Source: Hamadaea sp013361475
GTDB lineage: Bacteria; Actinomycetota; Actinomycetes; Mycobacteriales; Micromonosporaceae
Direction of reading: 5' to 3'
Assembly: GCF_040654195.1 (NCBI RefSeq)
Contig: NZ_JBFAHM010000002.1
Location: 124,001 to 188,000 of the forward strand
DNA: 64,000 nucleotides
Shown here in pieces: positions 9,259 to 17,087 of this stretch. The notes beneath the pieces are model-generated. The model searched no databases and was not told the origin of the DNA. It worked only from the letters and a program-made list of their open reading frames with translations. The stretch's first letter is position 1, and the number at the start of each line of letters is the position of its first letter. Position numbers and translations under genes: made by a program.

Positions 9259-9276
9259 TTCCCCCGATGTGGGGTA
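9259..9276. promoter_or_regulatory. CsoR-like dyad upstream of the copper-storage-like gene
   Basis: CCCC (9261-9264) and GGGG (9271-9274) flank a 6-base centre, with a further T/A match outside; the right side reads GGGGTA. This loosely resembles the inverted C-run and G-run operators of CsoR copper sensors. It lies about 35 bases upstream of a cysteine-rich DUF326 gene. The match is partial. Confidence 0.3.
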
Positions 9277-9310
9277 GCAGCACAAATAGTCATTCCCACT
9301 GGAGGTCGTC

Positions 9311-9718
9311 ATGACTACTGTCACCATGCCGATGCTGGAGACCTACCCTCAGGAGATCAACCTCGACCGGCGTCAGCTGGCCGACGTGATCGACACGCTG
9401 ACCGCGTGCAGCGAGGCGTGCACCGCGTGCGCAGACGCTTGCCTGAGCGAGCCGATGGTGGCCGAGCTGGCCAAGTGCATCCGCACGAACCTCGACTGCG
9501 CCGACATCTGCGCCACGACCGCTCGTGTCCTGTCGCGGCACACCGGCTATGACGCCAACATCAGCCGTACGCTGCTGGAGGCGTGCGCGATGGCATGCCA
9601 GTCCTGCGCCGCCGAGTGCGAACTGCACGCCGACATGCACGAACATTGCCGGATCTGCGCCCAGGTCTGCCGGGACTGCGAGAACGCCTGCCGGCAGCTG
9701 TTGTCGGTCATGAGCTGA
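9311..9718 (+). CDS. DUF326/Csp-type four-helix cysteine-rich protein
   Basis: A 135-residue cysteine-rich protein. Cysteines recur in C-x2/3-C patterns on predicted helices: CSEACTACADAC, CADIC, CAMACQSCAAEC and CRICAQVCRDCENAC. This is the pattern of DUF326 proteins, several of which (Csp) are four-helix bundles that store Cu(I). There is no Tat or Sec signal, so it is cytosolic like Csp3. GGAGG lies 5 bases before the ATG. Its stop codon is only 9 bases from the convergent GH26 gene. Copper storage is inferred from the family. Confidence 0.85.
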   Translation: MTTVTMPMLETYPQEINLDRRQLADVIDTLTACSEACTACADACLSEPMVAELAKCIRTNLDCADICATTARVLSRHTGYDANISRTLLEACAMACQSCAAECELHADMHEHCRICAQVCRDCENACRQLLSVMS

Positions 9719-9727
9719 TCGGCATCC

Positions 9728-10804
9728 TCACGAGCTCTTGCGCGGAATCCCGTTCGGAGTCCACGCGGTGTCGTATCGAGGGTCGGCGGCGCCTTTGCCG
9801 AACGCGGCGGCGGCCGCCGGCCGGATGCTGATACGCCAGTCGATCTCCTTGTCGGTCTCGAACCAGATCAGTCCGACGATCTGCCGATGTGCCGGCAGCT
9901 GGGCGAACATCTGGGTGATCCAGTGGACCTGTTGCCCGGTGGCGTCGGTGGCGCCGGTCTCGGTCACCACGATGGGCTTGCGGGTGAACGATGCCAGCTC
10001 TCGTAGGGTCCGGCCGAAGATCTGATCGAAAGAGATGTACGACTCGCGCCCCGCGGTGCCGTAGTAGCCGGACAACCCGACCCAGTCCACGTAGGCGTCG
10101 CCCGGATACAGCCCCTTGAGGGGTGCCGCACCCGCATAGGTCACGTTGGGACTCCACAGCCAGCTGACGTTGTCGGCCCCGGCCTGCCGGAAGACGTCGT
10201 GGACGTGCCGCCAGGCTCGAACGTAGTCGCCCCGATGGTTTCCGTTGGCCTGTTCGCACCAGGGGTACCAGAAGCCGTTCATCTCATGGGCGAACCGGAT
10301 CACGACCGGGTAGCCGAGCACCGCGATGCCGCTCGCCCAGGAGCGAAGGTAGCCATCGAATCGACCCGCGATGATCTCCGACAGCCGGTATGCGGGCTGC
10401 TGCCCGCTGGAGCGTCGGGTGTAGTCCCAGGGTTCCCAGGACAGGATCGGCAACATCCCGGCGGCGGCCGTCTTGTCGAACAGGCCGCGGTCGAACCGGT
10501 CGGCCGCCCAGCCTTGGCTGAATTGCAGCACCGACGGCCGGTGACCGGTGGCGGCCCCGAACGCGTCCACCGCTGACAGGTCGTACGGGCCGAGATTGGT
10601 CTGTACGCCGAGGAAGACCCGGCCGGGTGCCGGGAACGGCACCGCCGACGGCGAGGGAGAGGTAGCCCGTGCGCCGCCTCCGTGGCCGGTCGGGGGCGTC
10701 GTCTGCGACGCCTGCTCCGGCGACGTCCACCACAACACGCCGGCCGTCGCCGCGACGGCGACCACGACGACTCCGGCGAGTGCGATCGCATGGCGTACCT
10801 TCAT
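9728..10804 (-). CDS. Secreted or anchored GH26-family glycoside hydrolase
   Basis: A 358-residue protein with an N-terminal membrane anchor or signal (residues 5-27), a Pro/Ser-rich linker, and a TIM-barrel catalytic domain. IRFAHEMNGFWYPW carries the acid/base Glu174 and VVTETGA carries the nucleophile Glu282, both typical of GH26 (beta-mannanases, lichenases, related endo-enzymes). The start overlaps the upstream GT2 gene by 4 bases. It is therefore the third gene of a polysaccharide operon, and probably trims or releases the polymer made by the GT2. The polymer itself cannot be deduced. Confidence 0.86.
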   Translation of the reverse strand: MKVRHAIALAGVVVVAVAATAGVLWWTSPEQASQTTPPTGHGGGARATSPSPSAVPFPAPGRVFLGVQTNLGPYDLSAVDAFGAATGHRPSVLQFSQGWAADRFDRGLFDKTAAAGMLPILSWEPWDYTRRSSGQQPAYRLSEIIAGRFDGYLRSWASGIAVLGYPVVIRFAHEMNGFWYPWCEQANGNHRGDYVRAWRHVHDVFRQAGADNVSWLWSPNVTYAGAAPLKGLYPGDAYVDWVGLSGYYGTAGRESYISFDQIFGRTLRELASFTRKPIVVTETGATDATGQQVHWITQMFAQLPAHRQIVGLIWFETDKEIDWRISIRPAAAAAFGKGAADPRYDTAWTPNGIPRKSS

Positions 10805-12753
10805 GGCGTGCTCCTGCCGTGCGCTCGAGCCATGCCGGACTTCGTCGAGCGATCGCCTTCAGCCGGCAGATACGCCGAGTGCCGTACGGCGCCGCCGTCA
10901 CCGTCGACCACGAAGCGGTCATGCCAGCGTCCGGTCTCCCGTCCCCGCCACACCTGGCCGGCCGGCGGATTCCCGTCGCCGTCGTACCGCACGATCCACG
11001 TCGCCGGCGCCTTCGCGCGTACCGTCTGGGCCGGAGCGACCGAAGCGCGGCCCGTGACCCGGTGGGCGATCTCTGACCCGAGCGCGATCAGCGGCGGTCC
11101 GAGACCCGCCAGAACGCTCAGGCCCGCCCACACGCGAAGCGCGAGGTAGTCGTGGCCGAGCAGGATGCTGGCGGCCAGCAGAGCACCCGTGACCGCCGCC
11201 CACCACAGGTGCAGCCGGAAGGTTTTGGGCGTCTCACTACTGGTCAGATCGCCCTTGGCGGTGACGGCATAGCCGAGTGGCCGCCGGAGGAGGGCGGCGG
11301 TCGCGGCCGCGAGGTAGATCGGGCCGGCGAACAACGCCAGCGCCATGCCGGGCATTCCGGCCTCGACGCGTTCATGCTCGGCCAGGTTGAATCGCCGGAG
11401 CCAGAACCACAGCAGGAACCAGGTGCCCAGGCTCGCCGACCACAAGGCGAGCCAAGTCAGGTTGTGCAGCTCGATCGAGGCCACACCGAACAGCAGGTAT
11501 AGGGCTGTGGCGAGGGTTCCGAGCAGCAATGCGACCGCGACGGACGGGTAATAGAACTGCACGCAGCCGTAGAGCAACCGTTGCCGCCAAGACAGGCCTC
11601 GGCGAGCGTCGCGGCGGCGCAGCAGAATCTCCCAGATCCCGTAGGACCAGCGCTTCTGCTGGTTGAAATAGTCGGCCCACGAGGTCGGGCCCTCCCCCAC
11701 CGCCAGGACGTCCGGCGTGTAGACACCTTTCCACCGATGTCCCGTGAGCGGGTTCGCCTGACCCTGGATCCGCATACTGGTCAGGTGATCCTCGATGATC
11801 GAGTCCTGGTAGCCGCCGATCGCCGCCCAGGCGGCCGGCCGGTACAGGTGATTGGTGCCGATCAGCAGCGGCGCGTCGAGTCCGTTGCCGCCCCGCTCCA
11901 CGATGCCGGAGAACAGGTACTGCTGAACTGAGGCGCCGTGGGCGATCCAGTTGTCGTACATGTTGCCGTAGACCTGCGGCGCGACGACGAAGGCGACGTC
12001 GGGGTCGCGGAAGTAACCGAGGGTGCGCTCCAGGAAGCACGGCAGCGGAACATGGTCGGGGTCCATCTGCGCGACGACGTCGTAGTCGTGTTCATGCTCG
12101 GCCCGCCACGCGTTGTGGTTGCCCGCCTTCGACTTGGCCCGGAACGGCCCGTCCGGCTGGTTGTACTCCGGTCGGCCCTTTCGCGTGAAATGGCGTACGC
12201 CGAGCCGCGCGGCCATCGCCTTGACCTCCGGATCGTCGCCCTCGTCGAGGATCCACACGTCGACGGTTCCGCAGTACGCGATCTGCAGCATCTTGCGCAG
12301 GGTTCGCTCCACGAGGTCGACGGGTTCCTTACCGGGCACGATGGTGGTCAGCAGCGCGACCCGCCAGCCGATCGGCGGGTCGACCGGAACCGGATCCTTG
12401 GCGTGGAACGCGTACACCCAGACCGCGACGTTCTGCGCCAGGCGTACCAGCTCCACCGCGATGACGAGCACGAAGCCCACCCGGGCCACCCACAGCGCCG
12501 GTTCCGGCAGGCCGCCGGTGTAGCCCGGCAGATGCTGCGGCTGGACCAGCCAGGTGATCAGCAGCCCGCCGGTCGCGGCGTTGAGCAGCACCAGCAGAGT
12601 GAGCATGATCCGCTCGCGACGGCTGGCGACCGGGCGCATCCGCACTGCTTGGCCATCGGCCGCGGGCTGCAGCGGTCCGGCCGCAGTCGCTGTGCCGGTG
12701 TAGTGACGGCGGGCGGACAGGCTGTCCCGGCTTGTCCGGGTACGCACGAGCAT
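10801..12753 (-). CDS. Cellulose-synthase-like GT2 membrane glycosyltransferase
   Basis: A 650-residue processive family-2 glycosyltransferase. Two N-terminal membrane helices precede the catalytic domain, which holds ILDEGDD, QMDPDH (D-x-D), the acceptor-side IEDH, and QQKRW (Q-x-x-R-W). At least four C-terminal membrane helices follow. These are the BcsA-type signatures for polymerising and extruding beta-glycans from UDP-sugars. No PilZ domain is seen; the last 80 residues are a non-conserved tail. It lies between a PMT-like transferase and a GH26, an arrangement expected for exopolysaccharide production. Confidence 0.88.
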   Translation of the reverse strand: MLVRTRTSRDSLSARRHYTGTATAAGPLQPAADGQAVRMRPVASRRERIMLTLLVLLNAATGGLLITWLVQPQHLPGYTGGLPEPALWVARVGFVLVIAVELVRLAQNVAVWVYAFHAKDPVPVDPPIGWRVALLTTIVPGKEPVDLVERTLRKMLQIAYCGTVDVWILDEGDDPEVKAMAARLGVRHFTRKGRPEYNQPDGPFRAKSKAGNHNAWRAEHEHDYDVVAQMDPDHVPLPCFLERTLGYFRDPDVAFVVAPQVYGNMYDNWIAHGASVQQYLFSGIVERGGNGLDAPLLIGTNHLYRPAAWAAIGGYQDSIIEDHLTSMRIQGQANPLTGHRWKGVYTPDVLAVGEGPTSWADYFNQQKRWSYGIWEILLRRRDARRGLSWRQRLLYGCVQFYYPSVAVALLLGTLATALYLLFGVASIELHNLTWLALWSASLGTWFLLWFWLRRFNLAEHERVEAGMPGMALALFAGPIYLAAATAALLRRPLGYAVTAKGDLTSSETPKTFRLHLWWAAVTGALLAASILLGHDYLALRVWAGLSVLAGLGPPLIALGSEIAHRVTGRASVAPAQTVRAKAPATWIVRYDGDGNPPAGQVWRGRETGRWHDRFVVDGDGGAVRHSAYLPAEGDRSTKSGMARAHGRSTP

Positions 12754-12783
12754 TCCTCCTTGATGGTCAGACGACTTTCGTCG

Positions 12784-14394
12784 TCAGCCGGCGATCCGGC
12801 CGGGTTCGAGCAGGGCGAGGGTGAGTCCGTCGGGGTACCAGATGCGATCGGGGTGGAATCGCGCCCGCAGCGCCTGGTCCTTCTTCGGTCCGATGCCGGC
12901 CAGTGGATCCGTCAGGTGACCGATGCGCAGCACCCAGACCCGCTTGGCCGGCTTCAGGCAACCGGCAACGTCGGCGCATTCGGTCGCGAGCAGCAGACCG
13001 TCGTGCCGAGGCGAATTGGTTGCCAGGAGGTCGGCCGGTCGTCGATCGGCGGGAACATAGTGGGCGACGGCGTCCCGGGCGGTCCACGAGCCGACCGGCT
13101 CGTCGTCGGCGTACACGATGGCATCGCCGGGACGCACGTTGGCCGCGATGACGGCGGCCATCTCGGCGGTGGCCTGCTCGTGGCCGCCGGCCGACCGGAT
13201 CTGCGCCTGGACCGGCAGGCCCAGCAGCGCGACGACGAGCACCACACTGCCCGCCCACCGCGGCCGCACGCGCGCCAGCGCGGCGCCTGCAAGCAACGCC
13301 CAGCCGGGCGTGGTGAACAGCAGATAGCGAGGCAGGAACATCGGCATCACGAACGAGACGACGATCAGGGCCAGGACTGGCACGATCGCCCAGCCCGCGA
13401 AGACCGCCGACGGCCACCGCAGCGGCAGTCCGAACAGGCCGATGCCGATGACCAGCAACGACAACGCCGTCCCGCCGAACAGCACGGTGCTGTAGTCGCC
13501 GAAGGTGGCGAAGCTGACGGGTGGGATGTACGACACCTGATGGCTCTGTCTGGTCCCGAACATCAGCAGTGGTACGCACATCGCCAGGCCGACGCCGGCG
13601 GCCAGCCCGAATCGCCACCACTGGCGCCGGTGCCAGGCCATCAGCACCCAGGCGTGCCCGGCCAGCAGGAGCAGACCCACCACGTTGAGCAGGCCGAGCA
13701 CGGAAATCGCGGCCGCATAGCCGATCCATCGGATCGCCGACGGCTGCCGGCACGCCGAGACGAGCAGATAGGTGGCCGCCGTCGCGGCGAGGACGGTGAG
13801 CGCGTAGGGGCGGGCTTCGGCGGCGAAACGGCTGGTGGACGGGAGGACGGCGAACACCAGTCCGCCGATCAGGCCGGTCGCCGAACCGGACAGCCGTCGT
13901 CCCAACGCGCCGATCAAGCCGGCCGACGCCGCCATCGCCAGCAGCGACGGCGTCCGCAGCGACAGATCGGAATCACCGAACAAGCGCACCCACTCGTGCG
14001 TGAACACGTAGTACGGGGCAAGGACGGCATCGACGTAGCGCAACACCCACCAGAACTGGGACCAGTCGTGTGTCGTCGCCATGCCCCAGGTGGCCAGCTC
14101 GTCGGTCCACAGTCCGGGATTGCCCAGCGCGACCGCCCCGATGACGAGAGTGGCCAGCGTCGGCACCAGCCAAGGTGACCATTGACGGGCCAGGGTCTGG
14201 GTGGTGTCGTACTCCACCCGGCGCGACAGCCGCACCAGGTCGTCCCACAGATCGGTCGAGCCGAGGCCGCCCGCTGGGCGGAGCACCCGGGTGGGCTGGT
14301 CGATGTCGGCCACGCGTTTCCCTCCGTCGGCCATAGACGACGTCACATCGGCGGGCGGGCCGGGGTCGGCTGTCCGCATCAGGGCAGGCGACAT
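12784..14394 (-). CDS. PMT/ArnT-like integral membrane glycosyltransferase
   Basis: A 536-residue protein with about ten to twelve hydrophobic segments. LWTDELATWG after the first membrane helix matches the catalytic Asp-Glu of the GT39/GT83 (PMT_2) superfamily, which transfers sugars from polyprenyl-phosphate donors on the outer face. A soluble C-terminal domain of about 130 residues follows. The N-terminal 60 residues are poorly conserved, and an ATG at 14332 is a possible alternative start. It is the first gene of the operon with the GT2 and GH26, 30 bases before the GT2. Its product may be a lipid-linked or decorated form of the polymer. Confidence 0.8.
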   Translation of the reverse strand: MSPALMRTADPGPPADVTSSMADGGKRVADIDQPTRVLRPAGGLGSTDLWDDLVRLSRRVEYDTTQTLARQWSPWLVPTLATLVIGAVALGNPGLWTDELATWGMATTHDWSQFWWVLRYVDAVLAPYYVFTHEWVRLFGDSDLSLRTPSLLAMAASAGLIGALGRRLSGSATGLIGGLVFAVLPSTSRFAAEARPYALTVLAATAATYLLVSACRQPSAIRWIGYAAAISVLGLLNVVGLLLLAGHAWVLMAWHRRQWWRFGLAAGVGLAMCVPLLMFGTRQSHQVSYIPPVSFATFGDYSTVLFGGTALSLLVIGIGLFGLPLRWPSAVFAGWAIVPVLALIVVSFVMPMFLPRYLLFTTPGWALLAGAALARVRPRWAGSVVLVVALLGLPVQAQIRSAGGHEQATAEMAAVIAANVRPGDAIVYADDEPVGSWTARDAVAHYVPADRRPADLLATNSPRHDGLLLATECADVAGCLKPAKRVWVLRIGHLTDPLAGIGPKKDQALRARFHPDRIWYPDGLTLALLEPGRIAG

Positions 14395-14703
14395 CGCGCT
14401 ACCGCCCGCAAGGTCACCTACCCGGCCGATCCCGCCGGAAACGACCGGCCAGACCGTCGGGCATTACCGCAGGTCACAAGGTCGTCTCGGGAGGACCTGG
14501 CAATCCATCATGGACACTTATATCTGATGTCTTGGCTGGTCAAGCCACCATCGAAGCGATCGTGTCATCAGTTCGCGACACGCCTCGGCTGATCGGCGGG
14601 TCCTGCGCTGCGCCGCCGACAAACCTGCTCGCCACGTGTAGCCCGGCGTTAAGGAGCGTGCGTATCGGGTATGACGGTCGCTCACCACGAAAGGCAGCTC
14701 ACC
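14395..14703. other. Intergenic region between divergent polysaccharide genes
   Basis: About 309 bases without a gene. They separate the minus-strand glycosyltransferase operon from the plus-strand GH16 gene and must hold both promoters. A relatively AT-rich patch around 14510-14530 (ACTTATATCTGATG) is a plausible promoter element. No convincing -35/-10 pair or operator was identified. Confidence 0.5.
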
Positions 14704-15429
14704 ATGGCCCTGATCTGGGCCGACGAGTGCGACCGGCCCGCCGGAGCACCGCCGGACCCCACCTTGTGGGGCGTACGCCGGACGGACCGCTGGCAACCCG
14801 CCGCAGAGCTGCAGACATACACCGCCGATCCAGCAAACGCGCACCACGACGGAAACGGGCATCTGGTGATCACCGCGATCCGGGCCGCCGATCCCCGGCA
14901 GCCGATCACCTCAGCCCGGCTCAGCGCACGGCATGCGACGACCCGGCAGCTGTTTCGCTACGGCCGGTTCGAAGCCCGCCTCTCCTTGCCCGGCGCCGCC
15001 GGAACCTGGCCGGCGTTCTGGCTGCTCGGCGAGGACGACCGCGTCGGCTGGCCGGACTGCGGGGAGATCGACATCGTGGAGGCGCCGAACAGCCCGAGCA
15101 CGGCAGGCCAGGTCCATCAGGGCACGCATTCGCCCTCGCTCCTCGACGCGGGATCCGTCGCCGTCGGCGTACCGCCGACCAGCGGAGACTGGCGCGGCTT
15201 TCACACCTACGCCGTGGACTGGCAACCCGGCCTGGTCTCGTTCACCGTTGACGACCGCCCCACGGGAACCGTCACTCGCCGCGCCGTCGAGGCCGCCGGC
15301 GGCCGGTGGCGCTTCGACGACCGGCACCTGTCCCCGGTGATCAACCTGGCCGTCGGCGGCTGGGCCGGACCCCCGGACGACTGGACCGAGGCCCGGATGC
15401 ATGTCGCCTGGGTGCGGATCTGGGCCTGA
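14704..15429 (+). CDS. GH16-family glycoside hydrolase without signal peptide
   Basis: A 241-residue concanavalin-like glucanase. The catalytic signature GEIDIVE is present (Glu121, Asp123 and Glu126 from the chosen start), preceded by GTWPAFWLLGE. GH16 enzymes cut beta-1,3 or beta-1,3/1,4-glucans and galactans. The ATG at 14704 has AAAGG 9 bases upstream and places the domain at the N terminus; the ATG at 14671 adds 11 residues. Neither start gives a signal peptide, unusual for a polysaccharide hydrolase. It is divergent from the polysaccharide operon and may act on the same glycan or be exported otherwise. Confidence 0.83.
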   Translation: MALIWADECDRPAGAPPDPTLWGVRRTDRWQPAAELQTYTADPANAHHDGNGHLVITAIRAADPRQPITSARLSARHATTRQLFRYGRFEARLSLPGAAGTWPAFWLLGEDDRVGWPDCGEIDIVEAPNSPSTAGQVHQGTHSPSLLDAGSVAVGVPPTSGDWRGFHTYAVDWQPGLVSFTVDDRPTGTVTRRAVEAAGGRWRFDDRHLSPVINLAVGGWAGPPDDWTEARMHVAWVRIWA

Positions 15430-15554
15430 CAGCCGCCGTCAGGCGATATAACGAAAAGATAACGGCGTCCGGCGAATCTGTCGGAGCGGGATCGGGGCCT
15501 TCGTGGCTTGGCTGAGCGGTGGTCGACCGAACCACCCGGACGAGGAGTACCGAC

Positions 15555-16148
15555 ATGACCACCACGCTGACCGTCGACTTCTTCAGCAGCCTCGACGGCA
15601 ACGGCTCGGCGCACGGCTGGCCCGGCTACTGGGGCAAGGAAGGTCCTGAGCTGCGGGACTATCTGGTCCAGAAGTACGCCCAGGACCAGGTGCTGGTCTA
15701 CGGAGCGAAGACATTCCGCGCGTTCCGCGAATTCATCACCGAATACGACGAGCCGTACTACGCCAGCCTCACGGCCCTGCCCAAGATCGTCTTCTCGAGC
15801 ACGCTGACTGAGCCGCTCGGATGGGCGAACTCGACCGTCATCTCCGAGGACGCCGTGACCGCCATGCAGCGGCTCAAGCGCGAAACCGACGTGCCGATGC
15901 GCTGCCACGGCAGCATCTCGCTCAATCGCGCGTTGCTGGCGGCGGGACTCGTGGACTTCCTCGAGGTGACGATCTTCCCGGCGATCACCGGAAAGGCCGG
16001 CTACGCGGCCCTGTTCGCCGACGACGGACCCGAGTTCGACCTCGACCTCGTCGACTCCACCGTGCTCGACGGCCGGACCCTGAAGCTCGTGTACGCCCCA
16101 CACCCGCACACGAGCGTTCCCGAAGGCGTCGGGCCACAGCGCCGCTGA
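15555..16148 (+). CDS. DHFR/RibD-like dihydrofolate reductase family protein
   Basis: A 197-residue member of the RibD C-terminal/DHFR-like family. The N-terminal strand TLTVDFFSSLDGNGSA and the central LVYGAKTFRAF match the NADPH-binding reductase fold. These actinobacterial proteins are numerous and mostly of unknown substrate. The ATG at 15555 has GAGGAG 8 bases upstream; an in-frame upstream start is not needed. It is probably monocistronic. Confidence 0.8.
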   Translation: MTTTLTVDFFSSLDGNGSAHGWPGYWGKEGPELRDYLVQKYAQDQVLVYGAKTFRAFREFITEYDEPYYASLTALPKIVFSSTLTEPLGWANSTVISEDAVTAMQRLKRETDVPMRCHGSISLNRALLAAGLVDFLEVTIFPAITGKAGYAALFADDGPEFDLDLVDSTVLDGRTLKLVYAPHPHTSVPEGVGPQRR

Positions 16149-16228
16149 CGTCGCTGCACTGGCCGGATCGGTCTGCCCGCTAGAGTCGCCGGGGGTGGAT
16201 CAGGCCGCTTCGGTGGAGGGTGAGACGA

Positions 16229-16606
16229 ATGGCTGACGCCGACGACGTCCGACGGCTGGCGCTGTCACTGCCACACGTCGTCGAGATCGACAGTGAGGGC
16301 TTCGACTTCCGCGTCGGCGACAAGGGCTTCGTGTGGTCCTACCCGGAGCGCGAACCCGGCAAGCGCCGGATCATCCGGACCGACATCGCCGTGTTGTTCG
16401 TCGGCGACGAGGCCGAGAAGCAGGCGTTGCTGCTGGGCGAACCCGATCTGTTCTTCACCACACCCTCCTACGACGGCATGCCACTGGTCATGGTGCGGCT
16501 CGCGAGGGTGGACGTCGACCGGCTGACCGAGCTGGTCGTCGACGCCTGGCGCATGCGAGCCCCGGCGGAGCTTGCGCGGGATCTCGATGACAGCCGGTTT
16601 CCGTGA
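16229..16606 (+). CDS. MmcQ/YjbR-family protein
   Basis: A 125-residue protein matching the MmcQ/YjbR (CyaY-like fold) family: DVRRLALSLPHVVEID at the N terminus, and a pattern of strands ending in LVVDAWRMRAPAELA. The family is described as DNA-binding, with no known physiological role in most cases. GGAGGG lies 8 bases before the ATG at 16229. An earlier in-frame GTG at 16220 overlaps that ribosome binding site and is rejected. Confidence 0.8.
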   Translation: MADADDVRRLALSLPHVVEIDSEGFDFRVGDKGFVWSYPEREPGKRRIIRTDIAVLFVGDEAEKQALLLGEPDLFFTTPSYDGMPLVMVRLARVDVDRLTELVVDAWRMRAPAELARDLDDSRFP

Positions 16607-16643
16607 GGCCGGCCCGAGAAGTTCCGGCGTCGGCCGGACTGCA

Positions 16644-17087
16644 TCAGACCGGCCGACCAGGCGCATGCCCGAGGGCATCGGATGGCCTCCCCTGCACGGT
16701 GGCGATGAGGCCGTCGTGATGAACCACGACTAGCCTGCCCGAGGTTGGCGACAGGACGAAGGTGTCCCCCGCCACCAAAGCGTCGTCATATGTCTCAGGG
16801 TAGGTCGTCGAGAACTCGCCGAGGTGTCGCGCATCGACGAAGAACGGTCCCACCTCGGCGCGAAAACTCAAGAAGGTCACGACGACGAGCATCCCGGCAA
16901 CACGGGGTACGCAATACTCCACCAGCTCCTCACTGACGATCGCCGGGTCGCGGTCGTCGATGGGGAACGGAACCCATGAATCGGTCGTCAGGCCGCCGAT
17001 CTCATCGACATCGAAACCGCGTGACCCCGAGGCGACCTGGCTAAGAAGCTCTTCCGCGAAAGTCCAATTAGGGTGTCGTACGATCAT
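16644..17087 (-). CDS. Candidate immunity protein for the RHS toxin
   Basis: A 147-residue soluble, acidic protein (MIVRHPNWTFAEELLSQVAS at the N terminus). I recognise no family. Its ATG overlaps the stop of the RHS toxin gene as ATGA, so it is translationally coupled to the toxin. A small ORF directly behind the C-terminal toxin domain is the standard position of a cognate immunity gene in polymorphic toxin systems. The role is inferred from position. A longer in-frame start at 17147 would overlap the toxin domain and is not favoured. Confidence 0.65.
   Translation of the reverse strand: MIVRHPNWTFAEELLSQVASGSRGFDVDEIGGLTTDSWVPFPIDDRDPAIVSEELVEYCVPRVAGMLVVVTFLSFRAEVGPFFVDARHLGEFSTTYPETYDDALVAGDTFVLSPTSGRLVVVHHDGLIATVQGRPSDALGHAPGRPV

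Noticed and set aside
11938..14178. A 746-codon open frame on the plus strand
   Set aside because: Antisense to the GT2 and PMT-like genes; the Arg/Gln/His-rich translation is typical of a shadow frame.
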